DNA of 64,000 nucleotides from Halobacillus amylolyticus. GTDB lineage: Bacteria; Bacillota; Bacilli; Bacillales; Halobacillaceae. Positions 19,115 to 27,893 of this stretch are shown piece after piece. The notes below the pieces were generated by a model. The model did not search any database, had not been told where the DNA came from, and was given only the letters and a program-made list of their open reading frames with translations. The stretch is from assembly GCF_022921115.1 (NCBI RefSeq), contig NZ_CP095075.1, forward strand, positions 992,001-1,056,000, written 5' to 3'. The position numbers and the translations under genes were made by a program. Position 1 is the stretch's first letter. Each line of letters starts with the position of its first letter.

Positions 19115-19552
19115 TCAAATATCAATATCAAAATCCAACATATTTTCCGCAATCTCTGAGAAAGATTCTTCTGATGCTTCGAAGTATGTTTCCCACTGAT
19201 CTTTACTCCAAAATTCAATTCGGTTGGATACACCGATAACCACACATTCTTTATCCAGCATGGCATGCTTCCTAAGCGGTGGCGGAATATTAATTCTTCC
19301 TTGCTTGTCCACTTCACATTCCACAGCACCAGATAAGAAGAATCGGGTGAAGGCCCGGGCATCTTTTTTTGTTAAAGGAAGCTTCTTAAGCTTTTCTTCA
19401 AGCAGCTTCCACTCATTCATAGGGTAGGCAAATAAACATTGGTCCAAACCTCTTGTCAGCACAAAGCCATCTTGAAGTTCTTCACGAAATTTAGAAGGTA
19501 CGATAATCCGCCCTTTCGTATCAATGTTATGTTGAAATTCCCCCATGAACAT
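19115..19552 (-). CDS. mraZ: Transcriptional regulator MraZ
   Basis: First gene of the dcw cluster. It has two SpoVT/AbrB-like DNA-binding repeats, each with the conserved D-x-K-G-R ([14 protein letters not shown] and [13 protein letters not shown]). 145 aa from the ATG at 19552, matching the family start [11 protein letters not shown]. The MraZ family represses or adjusts its own operon through direct repeats upstream; such repeats are present at 19582-19607. The upstream in-frame GTG at 19597 falls inside those repeats, which argues against it as the start. Confidence 0.95.
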   Translation of the reverse strand: MFMGEFQHNIDTKGRIIVPSKFREELQDGFVLTRGLDQCLFAYPMNEWKLLEEKLKKLPLTKKDARAFTRFFLSGAVECEVDKQGRINIPPPLRKHAMLDKECVVIGVSNRIEFWSKDQWETYFEASEESFSEIAENMLDFDIDI

Positions 19553-19581
19553 AGACTCTTCCCCACCTTCTAAATTCATCC

Positions 19582-19607
19582 TACCACATCGCCCCACTTT
19601 TCACCAC
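19582..19607 (-). promoter_or_regulatory. MraZ box: three 10-bp-phased GTGG repeats
   Basis: On the minus strand GTGGTG, GTGGGG and GTGGTA start exactly 10 bases apart (19607, 19597, 19587), ending about 30 bases before the mraZ start. MraZ proteins bind short tandem G-rich repeats upstream of their own gene, so this is a likely autoregulatory operator. The repeats are seen; binding is inferred. Confidence 0.65.
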
Positions 19608-19632
19608 TCACTTTTTTATCATTCTTTATATA

Positions 19633-19664
19633 ATAAAAAAATCCTGCCTCTCTAGGCAAGATTT
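19633..19664 (-). terminator. Terminator after bshC
   Basis: AATCTTGCC / GGCAGGATT stem (one G-T pair) followed by a T-run on the minus strand, between bshC and the mraZ regulatory region. Confidence 0.75.
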
Positions 19665-19710
19665 TCGATGTTTTCTATCTTTTTATCCATGTGGGGGATT
19701 GTGGGGGGAA

Positions 19711-21336
19711 TTACACGTATACGACATAATGTGGGTACTGAAATGATAGCTGATGTTTATTTAACTGCTGGAAAACATCAATGCCATACGTGTTTATCCA
19801 CGGAACAACATTCCATACTCTTTCCTGCAATCCTCCTTCTGGATGCAGCAATACATCAAGCTCTGTAAATGCAGACATTTCCCGCTCGTATTTTTCTTCA
19901 ATAGATTGAAGCATACGCTGTTCTAGAAACTCAATCATCTGATTGATATAACCCATATTTTTCTCAGCCAGAGCCCCAATGTCAGGGCCAAGTTCAGCTG
20001 CCTTATCCCTGAGCGGTTTGTGAATCCCATCCATTTCCTGTTGAACCTGTTCACTTAACCGCTCTATGGGAGGGTTGCTCGTCGCAGCGAGCCACTTCAT
20101 TTTTTCCCTTGCTGTCCCATGCTCAAGAACTTGTTTAAGTTCAAGCTGAAGACTAGAAAGGGCAGCCTCCGCTTTGCGATCCACAAGAGTAAAGGAAAGG
20201 CGCGGGTAAATAGGAGGCATTTCTAATCCGACCACTTGAAAAGCTGGCTTCAGTACTGACCAGTAGCTAATCTCACCAGGGCCACCAACAAAAGCAAGCA
20301 CTGGGAAAATAAATTCTTGCATGAGCGGTCTAGTCACCACATTATTACTAAGCTGCCATGGTTTCTCCTTTGCTACTTGAAGCAGCTCTGCCTCAGTCAA
20401 TTGCACTTCGTCCCTCTTCCCGCTATAACTTCCATCTTCATTTTTTGATAGTAAAATACGTTCTTCATTATGATGATAAAATAAATGAGCATCACCTGGC
20501 TCACTGTCGAGCGGAACAGGGTAGCCTTGCTGCCGATTCTTTTGCAGTGCAGCATACACTCCTTTTGAGATGGCAGCATTCTCTTCGATCAACATTTGAA
20601 AATGATTAGATTCAAGTAAACGAATATCTCTATGATGGGCGTCAACAATGATTAGTCCCTCTTCATTAAATAGTTGATAAATCATGCGCGCAAAAAATTC
20701 ACTGTAACTCTCAGAAGTATCGACTATTTTAACTATAGTTTGATAAAAGTCACGGGTGATCTCTGTTTCTTTTACTTCGGCAAAAACCCTTTTCAGCCAA
20801 CTTGCTACCGCTTCCCGATCGAAAGGCAAATCTGAGACAGACGATTTCTGGTCAAGATTCGATTGAAGCTGGATCTTCTTCATCCGTTGTTGACTCTTCA
20901 TCATAACATGATTAATTTCAGCAAAATCATGATCTTCTCCTGCAATCCAAAATACGGGGACGACAGCTGTTCCCAAATGTTCCTCCTGCTGCTTAGCCAA
21001 CTGGATAACAGAGATAATTTTGTGGACCGTATATAAAGGACCTGTGAGCAATCCGGCTTGCTGCCCGGCAACGACAGCAGATGTCGTTTGGTCTTTAAGC
21101 TTATCTATCATTGTGAACGTTTGTTCAGGGGCCCCCCAATGATCGTTCATTTTTGTAAGCGCCTCTACAAGGCCATCACGATTATAGGTTTGCTGCTTTA
21201 AAAAGGTCGCACGTTCTTTGATTGTTTCTTCATCATAAGGGTTGTATTCAAATTTATTTTCCACTTTTGTAAAGTCATTTAAATAATCATCTACTAAAAC
21301 ATTCTTTTGTTTTAAATTGACGGGATCGATTCGCAT
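19711..21336 (-). CDS. bshC: Bacillithiol biosynthesis cysteine-adding enzyme BshC
   Basis: Catalyses the last step of bacillithiol synthesis, adding cysteine to glucosaminyl-malate. 541 aa, the usual length. Family stretches seen are VVAGQQAGLLTGPLYTVHKI, PVFWIAGEDHDFAEINH and VLAFVGGPGEISYW. It sits immediately upstream of mraZ, as in B. subtilis (yllA). Bacillithiol is the main low-molecular-weight thiol of Bacillaceae. Confidence 0.95.
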   Translation of the reverse strand: MRIDPVNLKQKNVLVDDYLNDFTKVENKFEYNPYDEETIKERATFLKQQTYNRDGLVEALTKMNDHWGAPEQTFTMIDKLKDQTTSAVVAGQQAGLLTGPLYTVHKIISVIQLAKQQEEHLGTAVVPVFWIAGEDHDFAEINHVMMKSQQRMKKIQLQSNLDQKSSVSDLPFDREAVASWLKRVFAEVKETEITRDFYQTIVKIVDTSESYSEFFARMIYQLFNEEGLIIVDAHHRDIRLLESNHFQMLIEENAAISKGVYAALQKNRQQGYPVPLDSEPGDAHLFYHHNEERILLSKNEDGSYSGKRDEVQLTEAELLQVAKEKPWQLSNNVVTRPLMQEFIFPVLAFVGGPGEISYWSVLKPAFQVVGLEMPPIYPRLSFTLVDRKAEAALSSLQLELKQVLEHGTAREKMKWLAATSNPPIERLSEQVQQEMDGIHKPLRDKAAELGPDIGALAEKNMGYINQMIEFLEQRMLQSIEEKYEREMSAFTELDVLLHPEGGLQERVWNVVPWINTYGIDVFQQLNKHQLSFQYPHYVVYV

Positions 21337-21423
21337 TTATGAACTTCTCCTTCTATGCTTAGGTTGATATGTACCCTTATGTATTGTACAAAAAAGCGCC
21401 GAAGAGTTCACCTAATCTGTTTC

Positions 21424-21804
21424 TCATAGGAACAGCCTATCCACTAATCCGTATACTGTCAGCCCCATATACACCATCATAAGCAGCAGAAAACTAATCC
21501 TCAGAAAGCCTTTGAATGCCCGCCTAAGTTGGATTTCTTCATAGATTTTATATTGGATAACGATAGATAGGCTTAAAATGACCAGTAAAAAGATTAAAAT
21601 CCATGATAAAAAGTTCTCCTCAAATAAAACGAGTAACAAAATATGAATAGCTAAAACTAAAAATGGCACAGTAGATTGTGTGCTTTGCCGGACTGCCTTT
21701 TTCTTTAAGCGATGCCATTTCATTGCAAAAAAATAACTAATAAATAAGAACAATACTGGTACAGTAACTAACGAGGCAACAATATAAATGAATACGTCTG
21801 TCAT
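21424..21804 (-). CDS. Small integral membrane protein, DUF3397-like
   Basis: 126 aa with four predicted membrane helices (about 5-25, 45-60, 65-85 and 98-120) and a basic loop (RLKKKAVRQS) after the first. It overlaps the end of panE by 4 bases, so the two are probably co-transcribed. It resembles the DUF3397 family found beside bshC and mraZ in many Bacillaceae, but I cannot confirm this without a search. Function unknown. Confidence 0.65.
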   Translation of the reverse strand: MTDVFIYIVASLVTVPVLFLFISYFFAMKWHRLKKKAVRQSTQSTVPFLVLAIHILLLVLFEENFLSWILIFLLVILSLSIVIQYKIYEEIQLRRAFKGFLRISFLLLMMVYMGLTVYGLVDRLFL

Positions 21805-22676
21805 AAAGTTTCTCCCTTATGATATTGAGATTCTAGTGCATGGATCGCCTCCGTAACAAACTCATGATGGGGGGATTCTGTATTTGGCAGCAGGGAGACA
21901 AAACCGCAAATAGCGTCCACCTCTGTCTCTCTTCCTGCCATAATATCCCTAAGCATGGATGATTGATTATCCCCTGTATTCGCAGCAACCGAAATCACAT
22001 GCTCCCACTCTTCGGGGAAGGATAAATCAAGAGCTTGACATGCTTCCATACAAATTTTTTTTGCTAATAAATGAATAGAGGGGTTCTCAATGATCATTTT
22101 ATTTTTCACTTGAAAAAGCGCAGTTAGAGGGTTGATCACAGTGTTCGCGACTAACTTTTTAGCAAGCATTGTGTAGTAATCGTCTTTCGAGGCCAAGGGA
22201 AATTTCTCAGTAGATAACTGTTCGGCCCAGTCCGAGACGCTTTTAATACCGTGATGTGTGGCCAGCTGTATGTGACCTCTGCCTGTGTGACGGATCGTTG
22301 AGTCATTATCCTTGATAGCACCATGCTCCACTACTCCTACTAAACAGGGGTTTGGAATTCTCTGTAAAGTATCCAAGTGGGTCATTCCATTTTGCAGGAA
22401 AAGCAACGGAGCTTCTGACTTTAAATGGTCAATAACTGTACTGACATGGTGCTGTTTTACAGTAATGATAACTAAATCATGTTCTTCTTTTTGTTCAGTA
22501 AATAAGTGAATAGCTGGTGTGGCTTTGTTTGGTAACGAACTGCAACTTATACCATTCTCCACCAATTTATTTCGTTGCTCTTCCCTTCGCACATAAAGTG
22601 ATACTTCATGCTCTTCATCTAAGTGTGCTGCGATGAGCAAACCAATAGCTCCGCCGCCAATGATCCCCACATTCAT
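21801..22676 (-). CDS. panE: 2-dehydropantoate 2-reductase
   Basis: NADPH-dependent reduction of ketopantoate to pantoate in coenzyme A synthesis. About 291 aa from the ATG at 22676, where the nucleotide-binding loop GIIGGGAIG begins at residue 4. The GGGGGAC ribosome site and the family N-terminus support this over the 38-codon upstream extension. NTVINPLTALF is the conserved catalytic-domain motif with the active Lys just before (KKLVANTVINP). It corresponds to ylbQ of B. subtilis. Confidence 0.88.
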   Translation of the reverse strand: MNVGIIGGGAIGLLIAAHLDEEHEVSLYVRREEQRNKLVENGISCSSLPNKATPAIHLFTEQKEEHDLVIITVKQHHVSTVIDHLKSEAPLLFLQNGMTHLDTLQRIPNPCLVGVVEHGAIKDNDSTIRHTGRGHIQLATHHGIKSVSDWAEQLSTEKFPLASKDDYYTMLAKKLVANTVINPLTALFQVKNKMIIENPSIHLLAKKICMEACQALDLSFPEEWEHVISVAANTGDNQSSMLRDIMAGRETEVDAICGFVSLLPNTESPHHEFVTEAIHALESQYHKGETL

Positions 22677-22903
22677 AAATGTCCCCCATTTCGCTCCAGC
22701 ATCTTTTTTCCTATTGTAGCAAAATTCCCACCGAAAAGGGGAGGCCACTGAAAAACTGAAGAATATTTTCAATATAGGTCGGTGGGACAATTAAAACGCT
22801 CCGATGTTGGATAAGAATCGAATGGCAGTATTTATTCATTTCATTCTGAAAATTTTTATATTATAATTAAGGTTAGATACAGATTATTGAAAGGGGTTAC
22901 ATT

Positions 22904-23383
22904 ATGATGACGAAAACAAGTGTTCAGCCATTATTAGTTAATTATAAAACATTGGAAGAATTTAAGCGTTTCAAGGAATATGGCAATCAAGAGTTAACGA
23001 TGCTCGAAGATTTAGAGAGCAACATAGTGGAGAATGACAGTGAGTCACCTTTTTTTGGCGTCTATTTTGGGAACGCTTTAGTGGCCCGAATGAGCCTATA
23101 CCGTGTTCAGGCTAAATATGACAATTACTTCCTCCCTCCTCAAGACTATTTAGAACTTTGGAAATTGGAAGTGCTTCCAGACCACCGTAACCAAGGCTAC
23201 GGAAAAGCATTGGTAGACTTTGCGAAAAGTTTTAACTTGCCTATAAAGACAAATCCAAGAATTAAATCCCATTCGTTCTGGGAGAAGATGAGCTTCCAAA
23301 AGGCTCACTATGATGTCGGGCGCGATCTTGGCGAGAACCCTCTGATTTGGTTGCCGTCAGGTGTTGAAGAAAGGGAAGTCTAA
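22904..23383 (+). CDS. ylbP: GNAT-family N-acetyltransferase YlbP
   Basis: 159 aa single-domain acetyltransferase; the acetyl-CoA loop is in LPDHRNQGYGKALVDFA. The close match in length and order to B. subtilis YlbP (NYKTLEEFKRFKEYG near the start) makes the assignment firm, but its substrate is unknown. It is divergent from panE and ends at its own terminator. Confidence 0.88.
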   Translation: MMTKTSVQPLLVNYKTLEEFKRFKEYGNQELTMLEDLESNIVENDSESPFFGVYFGNALVARMSLYRVQAKYDNYFLPPQDYLELWKLEVLPDHRNQGYGKALVDFAKSFNLPIKTNPRIKSHSFWEKMSFQKAHYDVGRDLGENPLIWLPSGVEEREV

Positions 23384-23404
23384 AAAACGATATGTAAGAA
23401 CAAA

Positions 23405-23439
23405 CAAGGCCGCTACAGTATCTATGTAGGGCCTTTTTT
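23405..23439 (+). terminator. Terminator after ylbP
   Basis: Stem AAGGCC-CTACA / TGTAG-GGCCTT with a following T-run on the plus strand. Confidence 0.85.
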
Positions 23440-23442
23440 CGT

Positions 23443-23919
23443 TTATGTGTATGTTTGATGGCGATTCCTCTTTACAAAGGTTACTAACTTATCCATCTCA
23501 TTCCATGCTTCCTCAAGCTGCTTTAATTGATCTTTTAACTTTACATTATCTTCATTGAGCTTGTGCAACTGACTTTGCAACTGCTCGTGATCTTGTGTCG
23601 AGTACTGGTTCGTTTTCATCTCCTTTAGAAAAGAAATCGCATCATCAAGTGAGATAGGAGTATCTTTTTGTAATGAGGCTTGCGCCAGCACAGATCTCGA
23701 CTTTCTATTCTGCTTCGCCTCACGGATATCTTTCTGATAGCTCTTTCTAACTGTGGCATTCCACCGAAACCCACATGCTGCTGGTGTACGTTTAAGCTGC
23801 TCAGCGACTTCTTGAAAAGCTTCTAGCTGTGTTTTTCCATCCTGAATATGGCGCAGCACGGTCCTAGCTAGAAGTACATCTTCCTCGTCCTTCCAGGCAT
23901 CTTGTCTTGGGGCGTCCAT
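23443..23919 (-). CDS. gerR: RsfA-family sporulation regulator GerR (YlbO)
   Basis: 158 aa. The N-terminal 60 residues form a Myb/SANT-like DNA-binding domain ([25 protein letters not shown] start, then [14 protein letters not shown]), followed by a basic linker and a C-terminal coiled coil (about 100-145). GerR in B. subtilis is a mother-cell regulator made under sigma-E that adjusts sigma-E and coat genes. Position between rpmF and ylbP supports orthology. Confidence 0.82.
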   Translation of the reverse strand: MDAPRQDAWKDEEDVLLARTVLRHIQDGKTQLEAFQEVAEQLKRTPAACGFRWNATVRKSYQKDIREAKQNRKSRSVLAQASLQKDTPISLDDAISFLKEMKTNQYSTQDHEQLQSQLHKLNEDNVKLKDQLKQLEEAWNEMDKLVTFVKRNRHQTYT

Positions 23920-23980
23920 TTGATCCCTCCTCTATCGTTTGCTTATAGTTATGCAAGAGGAAAGGTTGATAGAATCGTAT

Positions 23981-24748
23981 TTATGACTTTTTTCTAGACG
24001 AAGTAAACCTTCTAACTGCCTGAACATGTGCCTCTGACTCCCACAATCCGGAACATTGTTGAACTTCCTCGTCCATTTGCTGTAATAACCCCTCAATAGA
24101 TAGATGTTCACTATATTGTTTTTTAAATAAACGAAGTTGCTCTTGAGACTTTTCTAAAAATGGCTGTAAAAGTTCTTCTCCTGCCAGTTGTTGCTTGCTA
24201 ACCACTTTATGTAACCACCCCATTCGACTCACTTCTTCTGTCCCATACATGCGGGCATCCATTAGCCAGTGAGCCGCGAAATGTGCTGCGATCTTTTTAT
24301 ATAACAACACACCACCGCCCCATCCAGGCAGTATCCCAAGCTGCCCTTGGACAAACCCATAGGAGCTATCAGCCAATCCATAGCGAAAATCACAAGCAGT
24401 CGCAATCTCACACCCACCACCTCTTGCCTGCCCATTTAGAAAGGCGAATGTCGGTAGAGGAAAACACGCCAGTTCGTAAAGAGCATCTTTCATTGGTGAA
24501 AGCATTCGGTAAGCCTCTTCCTTCGTTAGTTCACCGTGGAATTCTTGTAAATCTCCTCCGGCACAAAATGCTCTGTCCCCTGCACCGCTTATGACCAGGC
24601 ATTTTAAATTTTCTATTGCACGTGCTTGTTTTAAGGCATCGCGTAGTTCTGAAATCACCTTTTGTGTAATCGCATTCATTTTTTCTGGGCGATTTAGTAC
24701 AATATGGGCATATCCCCTGTCACTAACTGATAGAATCACTTGTCCCAT
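23981..24748 (-). CDS. Enoyl-CoA hydratase/isomerase family protein
   Basis: About 255 aa crotonase-fold protein. The oxyanion-hole motifs are AFCAGGDLQEFH and NGQARGGGCEIATACDFR. The variant pattern, with a cluster of Gly and a missing hydratase Glu at the usual position, is closer to the 3-hydroxyisobutyryl-CoA hydrolase or isomerase side of the family, so the exact reaction is open. I use the ATG at 24748 with GGGGAG 6 bases upstream; earlier in-frame codons run through the rpmF terminator. Confidence 0.75.
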   Translation of the reverse strand: MGQVILSVSDRGYAHIVLNRPEKMNAITQKVISELRDALKQARAIENLKCLVISGAGDRAFCAGGDLQEFHGELTKEEAYRMLSPMKDALYELACFPLPTFAFLNGQARGGGCEIATACDFRYGLADSSYGFVQGQLGILPGWGGGVLLYKKIAAHFAAHWLMDARMYGTEEVSRMGWLHKVVSKQQLAGEELLQPFLEKSQEQLRLFKKQYSEHLSIEGLLQQMDEEVQQCSGLWESEAHVQAVRRFTSSRKKS

Positions 24749-24804
24749 GTGAAGCTCCCCTTGCTTAGAATTTTTCAAGAACGCATTTGCCATCCCGATT
24801 AAAC

Positions 24805-24839
24805 GTAAAAAAAGAGCCTGAAAAAAATCAGGCCCTCTC
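24805..24839 (-). terminator. Terminator after rpmF
   Basis: Stem with AGAG...CCTGA pairing to TCAGGCTCT and a T-run on the minus strand, 11 bases after the rpmF stop. Confidence 0.8.
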
Positions 24840-24850
24840 ATAAACAATTT

Positions 24851-25024
24851 CTACTGTTCAACTACTTGTTTTCCGTTATATTGTCCACAAGATTTGCAAA
24901 CATGGTGTGGTTTTGAGTACTCGCCACAGTTCTGGCATTCTACCATACCAGGTATGTGTAGTTTTTTGTGAGTACGACGTTGGTTTTTAACCTTTTTGGA
25001 TGTTTTACGCTTAGGTACTGCCAT
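24851..25024 (-). CDS. rpmF: Large-subunit ribosomal protein L32
   Basis: 57 aa. Starts [18 protein letters not shown] as expected and has a zinc-ribbon with CQNC and CKSC pairs, the zinc-binding form of L32. Preceded by a good ribosome site (AGGAGGTG). It directly follows ylbN, an arrangement conserved across many bacteria (DUF177-rpmF). Confidence 0.97.
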   Translation of the reverse strand: MAVPKRKTSKKVKNQRRTHKKLHIPGMVECQNCGEYSKPHHVCKSCGQYNGKQVVEQ

Positions 25025-25072
25025 GTTGTACACCTCCTTTTATTTACGACCGAGAAAACCGTGATGATTTTC

Positions 25073-25597
25073 TTATTCGTTATTTTCTTCTTCATTCAAT
25101 AATGATTGCAGCTTAGCCATTCGAGGATCCACTTTCTTTTCCTCCGGTTCCTCTGTAACCACCTGCCAACCCTTACCTTCCGTAAGAGCTTGATCATGTG
25201 CCTCTTCATCATCTGAAAATACCCGAGTCGGAACCTCTAATATTACATTTTCCTTGATATAGGGCGTTAAGTCAAGCATTTCTCCACTTATTGGATGAAT
25301 CTCACTGTCATCTTCCTTTTCATAATACGGCGAAAGATTAAATTCCTCCCTTGCCTCGATATGAAAAGGATAGTCCACATCGACTAATGTTCTTGCACAA
25401 GGCAAAACCATTTCACCTTCAATGGAAAATGTTACTGAAATATCATCACCGCGTCTTCTCGCTTGACCCTGTACATGAACAGGAGGAATCCTGCGAATGT
25501 CGTTATTCATATTCTCTAATTCGCGAATATCTACATCATCTTCAAATACAAACGGCTCATCGCCTGCTTGATTAAGTTTTTGTAGAGGAAATTTCAT
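25073..25597 (-). CDS. ylbN: DUF177 (YceD) family protein YlbN
   Basis: 174 aa. The DUF177 core has CARTLVDVDYPF and the acidic segment FSDDEEAHDQ near the C-terminus. The family is linked by gene order with L32, and in other bacteria and plastids with 23S rRNA accumulation. The precise role here is unknown. The ATG at 25597 has AGGTGA 5 bases upstream. Co-transcribed with rpmF. Confidence 0.88.
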   Translation of the reverse strand: MKFPLQKLNQAGDEPFVFEDDVDIRELENMNNDIRRIPPVHVQGQARRRGDDISVTFSIEGEMVLPCARTLVDVDYPFHIEAREEFNLSPYYEKEDDSEIHPISGEMLDLTPYIKENVILEVPTRVFSDDEEAHDQALTEGKGWQVVTEEPEEKKVDPRMAKLQSLLNEEENNE

Positions 25598-25822
25598 AGT
25601 TATCACCTCATGGCAACAAGAGTTATTGTAAAAGGATTTAGGCTATTTGTCAATATTTTTTCTTTACACCCTTTCACAATGACGCTTATTTCTATTTTGG
25701 TTTAAGATATACTTTTCTCGTTCATCTTCGGTTATTTCCACTTCTTCATGATAAAATAAAAACAGCATTCATTCAATAGTTCTGTTATGTTCTAGTATTA
25801 AACGAAGGAGGACTTTCATACG

Positions 25823-27025
25823 ATGAAATCTTGTGGAGTTATTGTAGAGTATAATCCCTTCCATAATGGTCATGCCTATCATATCGAGCAAAGCAGGGAA
25901 ACGGCCCAGGCAGACTGTATGGTTGCTGTAATGAGTGGGAATTTCCTACAAAGAGGGGAACCCGCCATTATTGATAAATGGCAGAGGACACGAGCTGCTC
26001 TTCAATCAGGAGTGGACTTAGTCTTGGAACTTCCTTATTTATTCGCCGTCCAACATAGCGATTACTTTAGTCGAGGTGCTGTACAAACCTTATCTAATGC
26101 TGGGGTTGACGCGATATGTTTCGGAAGTGAAAATGGCGCGATTACACCATTTATAAAAGCTCACGAAACGCTCACAGCTCATGGTGAGGTGTTTAATAAC
26201 AACTTGCGCAAACATTTGGATGAAGGTCTTTCGTATCCTGAAGCGGCTCGATTTGCTTACGAGGATATTGGAATTGCCTCTATTGATCTTGGACAACCAA
26301 ATAATATTCTTGGGTATAGCTACATAAAACAAATCCTTGATCATCATAGGCATGTCACACCATTCACCATTGAAAGAACGGGGAGTCAATACCACGACCA
26401 ACATATGGACGGCTCAATCGCAAGTGCCACAAGTATTCGTAAAGAACTGCTTGCCCACGGCGAAATGACCGAGAAAGCTCTTGATGCCATTCCTTTACCT
26501 ACATTAGATGGCCTAAACGAATATTATCAAAAAAATAAGGTCTGGCATCACTGGGAACATTACTTTTCTTTATTGCAGTACAAGATCTTGACAACACCGG
26601 CTGAACAATTACAGCTTATTCATGGTGTGGATGAAGGGTTAGAACATCGTTTTAAGAACGCCATTAAAAAAGCAACGAGTTTTCACCAGTTAATCGAAAA
26701 CGTTAAAACCAAAAGATACACATGGACACGTTTACAGCGTACATGTGTTCATATTCTAACTGGGCTTACTAAAGAAGAGGCACGGCATTGGTTACATGAA
26801 GGGACTGCCTATGTCCGTGTGCTTGGTATGAACAAAACCGGACAAAGCTATTTGAATGTACAAAAAAAGCGGATGAATGTTCCATTGCTTACACAGCCCC
26901 AGCAATGGTCTCATCCTGTTCTCGACATGGAAGAAAGATCCGTAGCAGCCTACTATAGTGCCCTCCCTGCTCAACAAAGGGTGGAATGTATGTCAAAGGA
27001 GTATGGCTCACCCGTACGTATATAA
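25823..27025 (+). CDS. tmcAL: tRNA(Met) cytidine acetate ligase TmcAL (YlbM)
   Basis: Uses acetate and ATP to form N4-acetylcytidine at the wobble base of elongator tRNA-Met. 400 aa. The nucleotidyltransferase fold starts GVIVEYNPFHNGHAYH (HxGH-type motif NGH), with VMSGNFLQRG and later SATSIRKEL. Divergent from ylbN; it has a clear AAGGAGG ribosome site and its own terminator about 155 bases downstream. Confidence 0.93.
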   Translation: MKSCGVIVEYNPFHNGHAYHIEQSRETAQADCMVAVMSGNFLQRGEPAIIDKWQRTRAALQSGVDLVLELPYLFAVQHSDYFSRGAVQTLSNAGVDAICFGSENGAITPFIKAHETLTAHGEVFNNNLRKHLDEGLSYPEAARFAYEDIGIASIDLGQPNNILGYSYIKQILDHHRHVTPFTIERTGSQYHDQHMDGSIASATSIRKELLAHGEMTEKALDAIPLPTLDGLNEYYQKNKVWHHWEHYFSLLQYKILTTPAEQLQLIHGVDEGLEHRFKNAIKKATSFHQLIENVKTKRYTWTRLQRTCVHILTGLTKEEARHWLHEGTAYVRVLGMNKTGQSYLNVQKKRMNVPLLTQPQQWSHPVLDMEERSVAAYYSALPAQQRVECMSKEYGSPVRI

Positions 27026-27180
27026 GCGTAAACCCTTAGTCAGCAATAACATAACATAAAGGGAGGGCCAACATTTTCTTAGCAGCTCACTGACCGTGGA
27101 GAAAACATCAAATCATATAACGAGCAGCATATAGTTTAGCGGTGTTCTTAACACATATTTTAACACTTGACTGAACAAAC

Positions 27181-27219
27181 AAAACCGCCTGGAAAGGTAA
27201 CTTATCCAAGCGGTTTTTG
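27181..27219 (+). terminator. Terminator downstream of tmcAL
   Basis: AAAACCGC / GCGGTTTT stem with a T-run on the plus strand. Confidence 0.7.
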
Positions 27220-27550
27220 AATACCTTATATTTGATTGTTAGGTCAATAAACTTAAAGAGAATAAGGGTCCGTTTATGGAAATAGTAGAAGTGGAGTCAC
27301 TGTTGTTGCAGGGATAATGGGAATTTGATTATTGAATTAAAAAGCCGTTATCTGAAATAAAGGTTAGGAACAGAATCATGTTATAGAAACAGAGATACGG
27401 GTCAAGGGAACGGCTACTAGTAGCGAGAGTACATGTTATCAGCCATGACTACTATAATCGTGCGCATCACACTAAGAACTTAAGCTAAACGTTAAGGATG
27501 TAGGCGTGAAAATGTGTACCAATACATGCGGGATTGGCTACTATTACAAG
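27220..27550. other. Intergenic stretch with no recognised gene
   Basis: About 330 bases between the tmcAL terminator and a GC-rich palindrome. I see no reading frame with a ribosome site, no family-like protein and no strong hairpin. It could be a remnant of lost sequence. Confidence 0.4.
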
Positions 27551-27694
27551 TGGTTCCGTTCACCTTAATAATCATAAGGGGGAGGGGAAACGGCGAGACC
27601 CCGCAGGCGAGGAACGAGCTGAGGAGGCTCGGCACTTGCCCGCGGAAAGCGAGTCGTTTCCCCACCCCCTTTCTGCCTTTTATAACGGAACCCA
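27551..27694. repeat. GC-rich palindromic intergenic element
   Basis: Nested inverted repeats: an outer pair GGTTCCGTT / AACGGAACC (27552-27560 and 27684-27692) and an inner pair, AAGGGGGAGGGGAAACG matching the reverse complement of the right arm at about 27655-27672 with one mismatch. The centre is GC-rich with further short stems. Base composition is unlike the AT-rich surroundings. Three overlapping open frames here only reflect lack of stops and look non-coding. It resembles the GC-rich palindromes scattered in Bacillaceae genomes, from memory. Confidence 0.7.
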
Positions 27695-27784
27695 TACGAG
27701 AAGAAACAACTAGACTGCAATTTAGCAATAAAAAAACATAGCACAATTTCTGATGTTAAAAATAATGTTACATTGATATACAAG

Positions 27785-27827
27785 CAAAAAATAGCATACC
27801 AATCACAATACGCTTTGGTATGCTATT
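27785..27827 (-). terminator. Terminator after ylbL
   Basis: 12-base perfect stem ATAGCATACCAA / TTGGTATGCTAT with a T-run on the minus strand. Confidence 0.85.
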
Positions 27828-27893
27828 ACACTTGTTCATTCAATTTTTCTCCACCAAAAGTGAGCTGTTTTAACTTTTCAGCACTCCTTTTAC

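Noticed and set aside
27492..27783. Three overlapping short reading frames
   Set aside because: They lie in a palindromic GC-rich element, lack ribosome sites and show no protein-like pattern.
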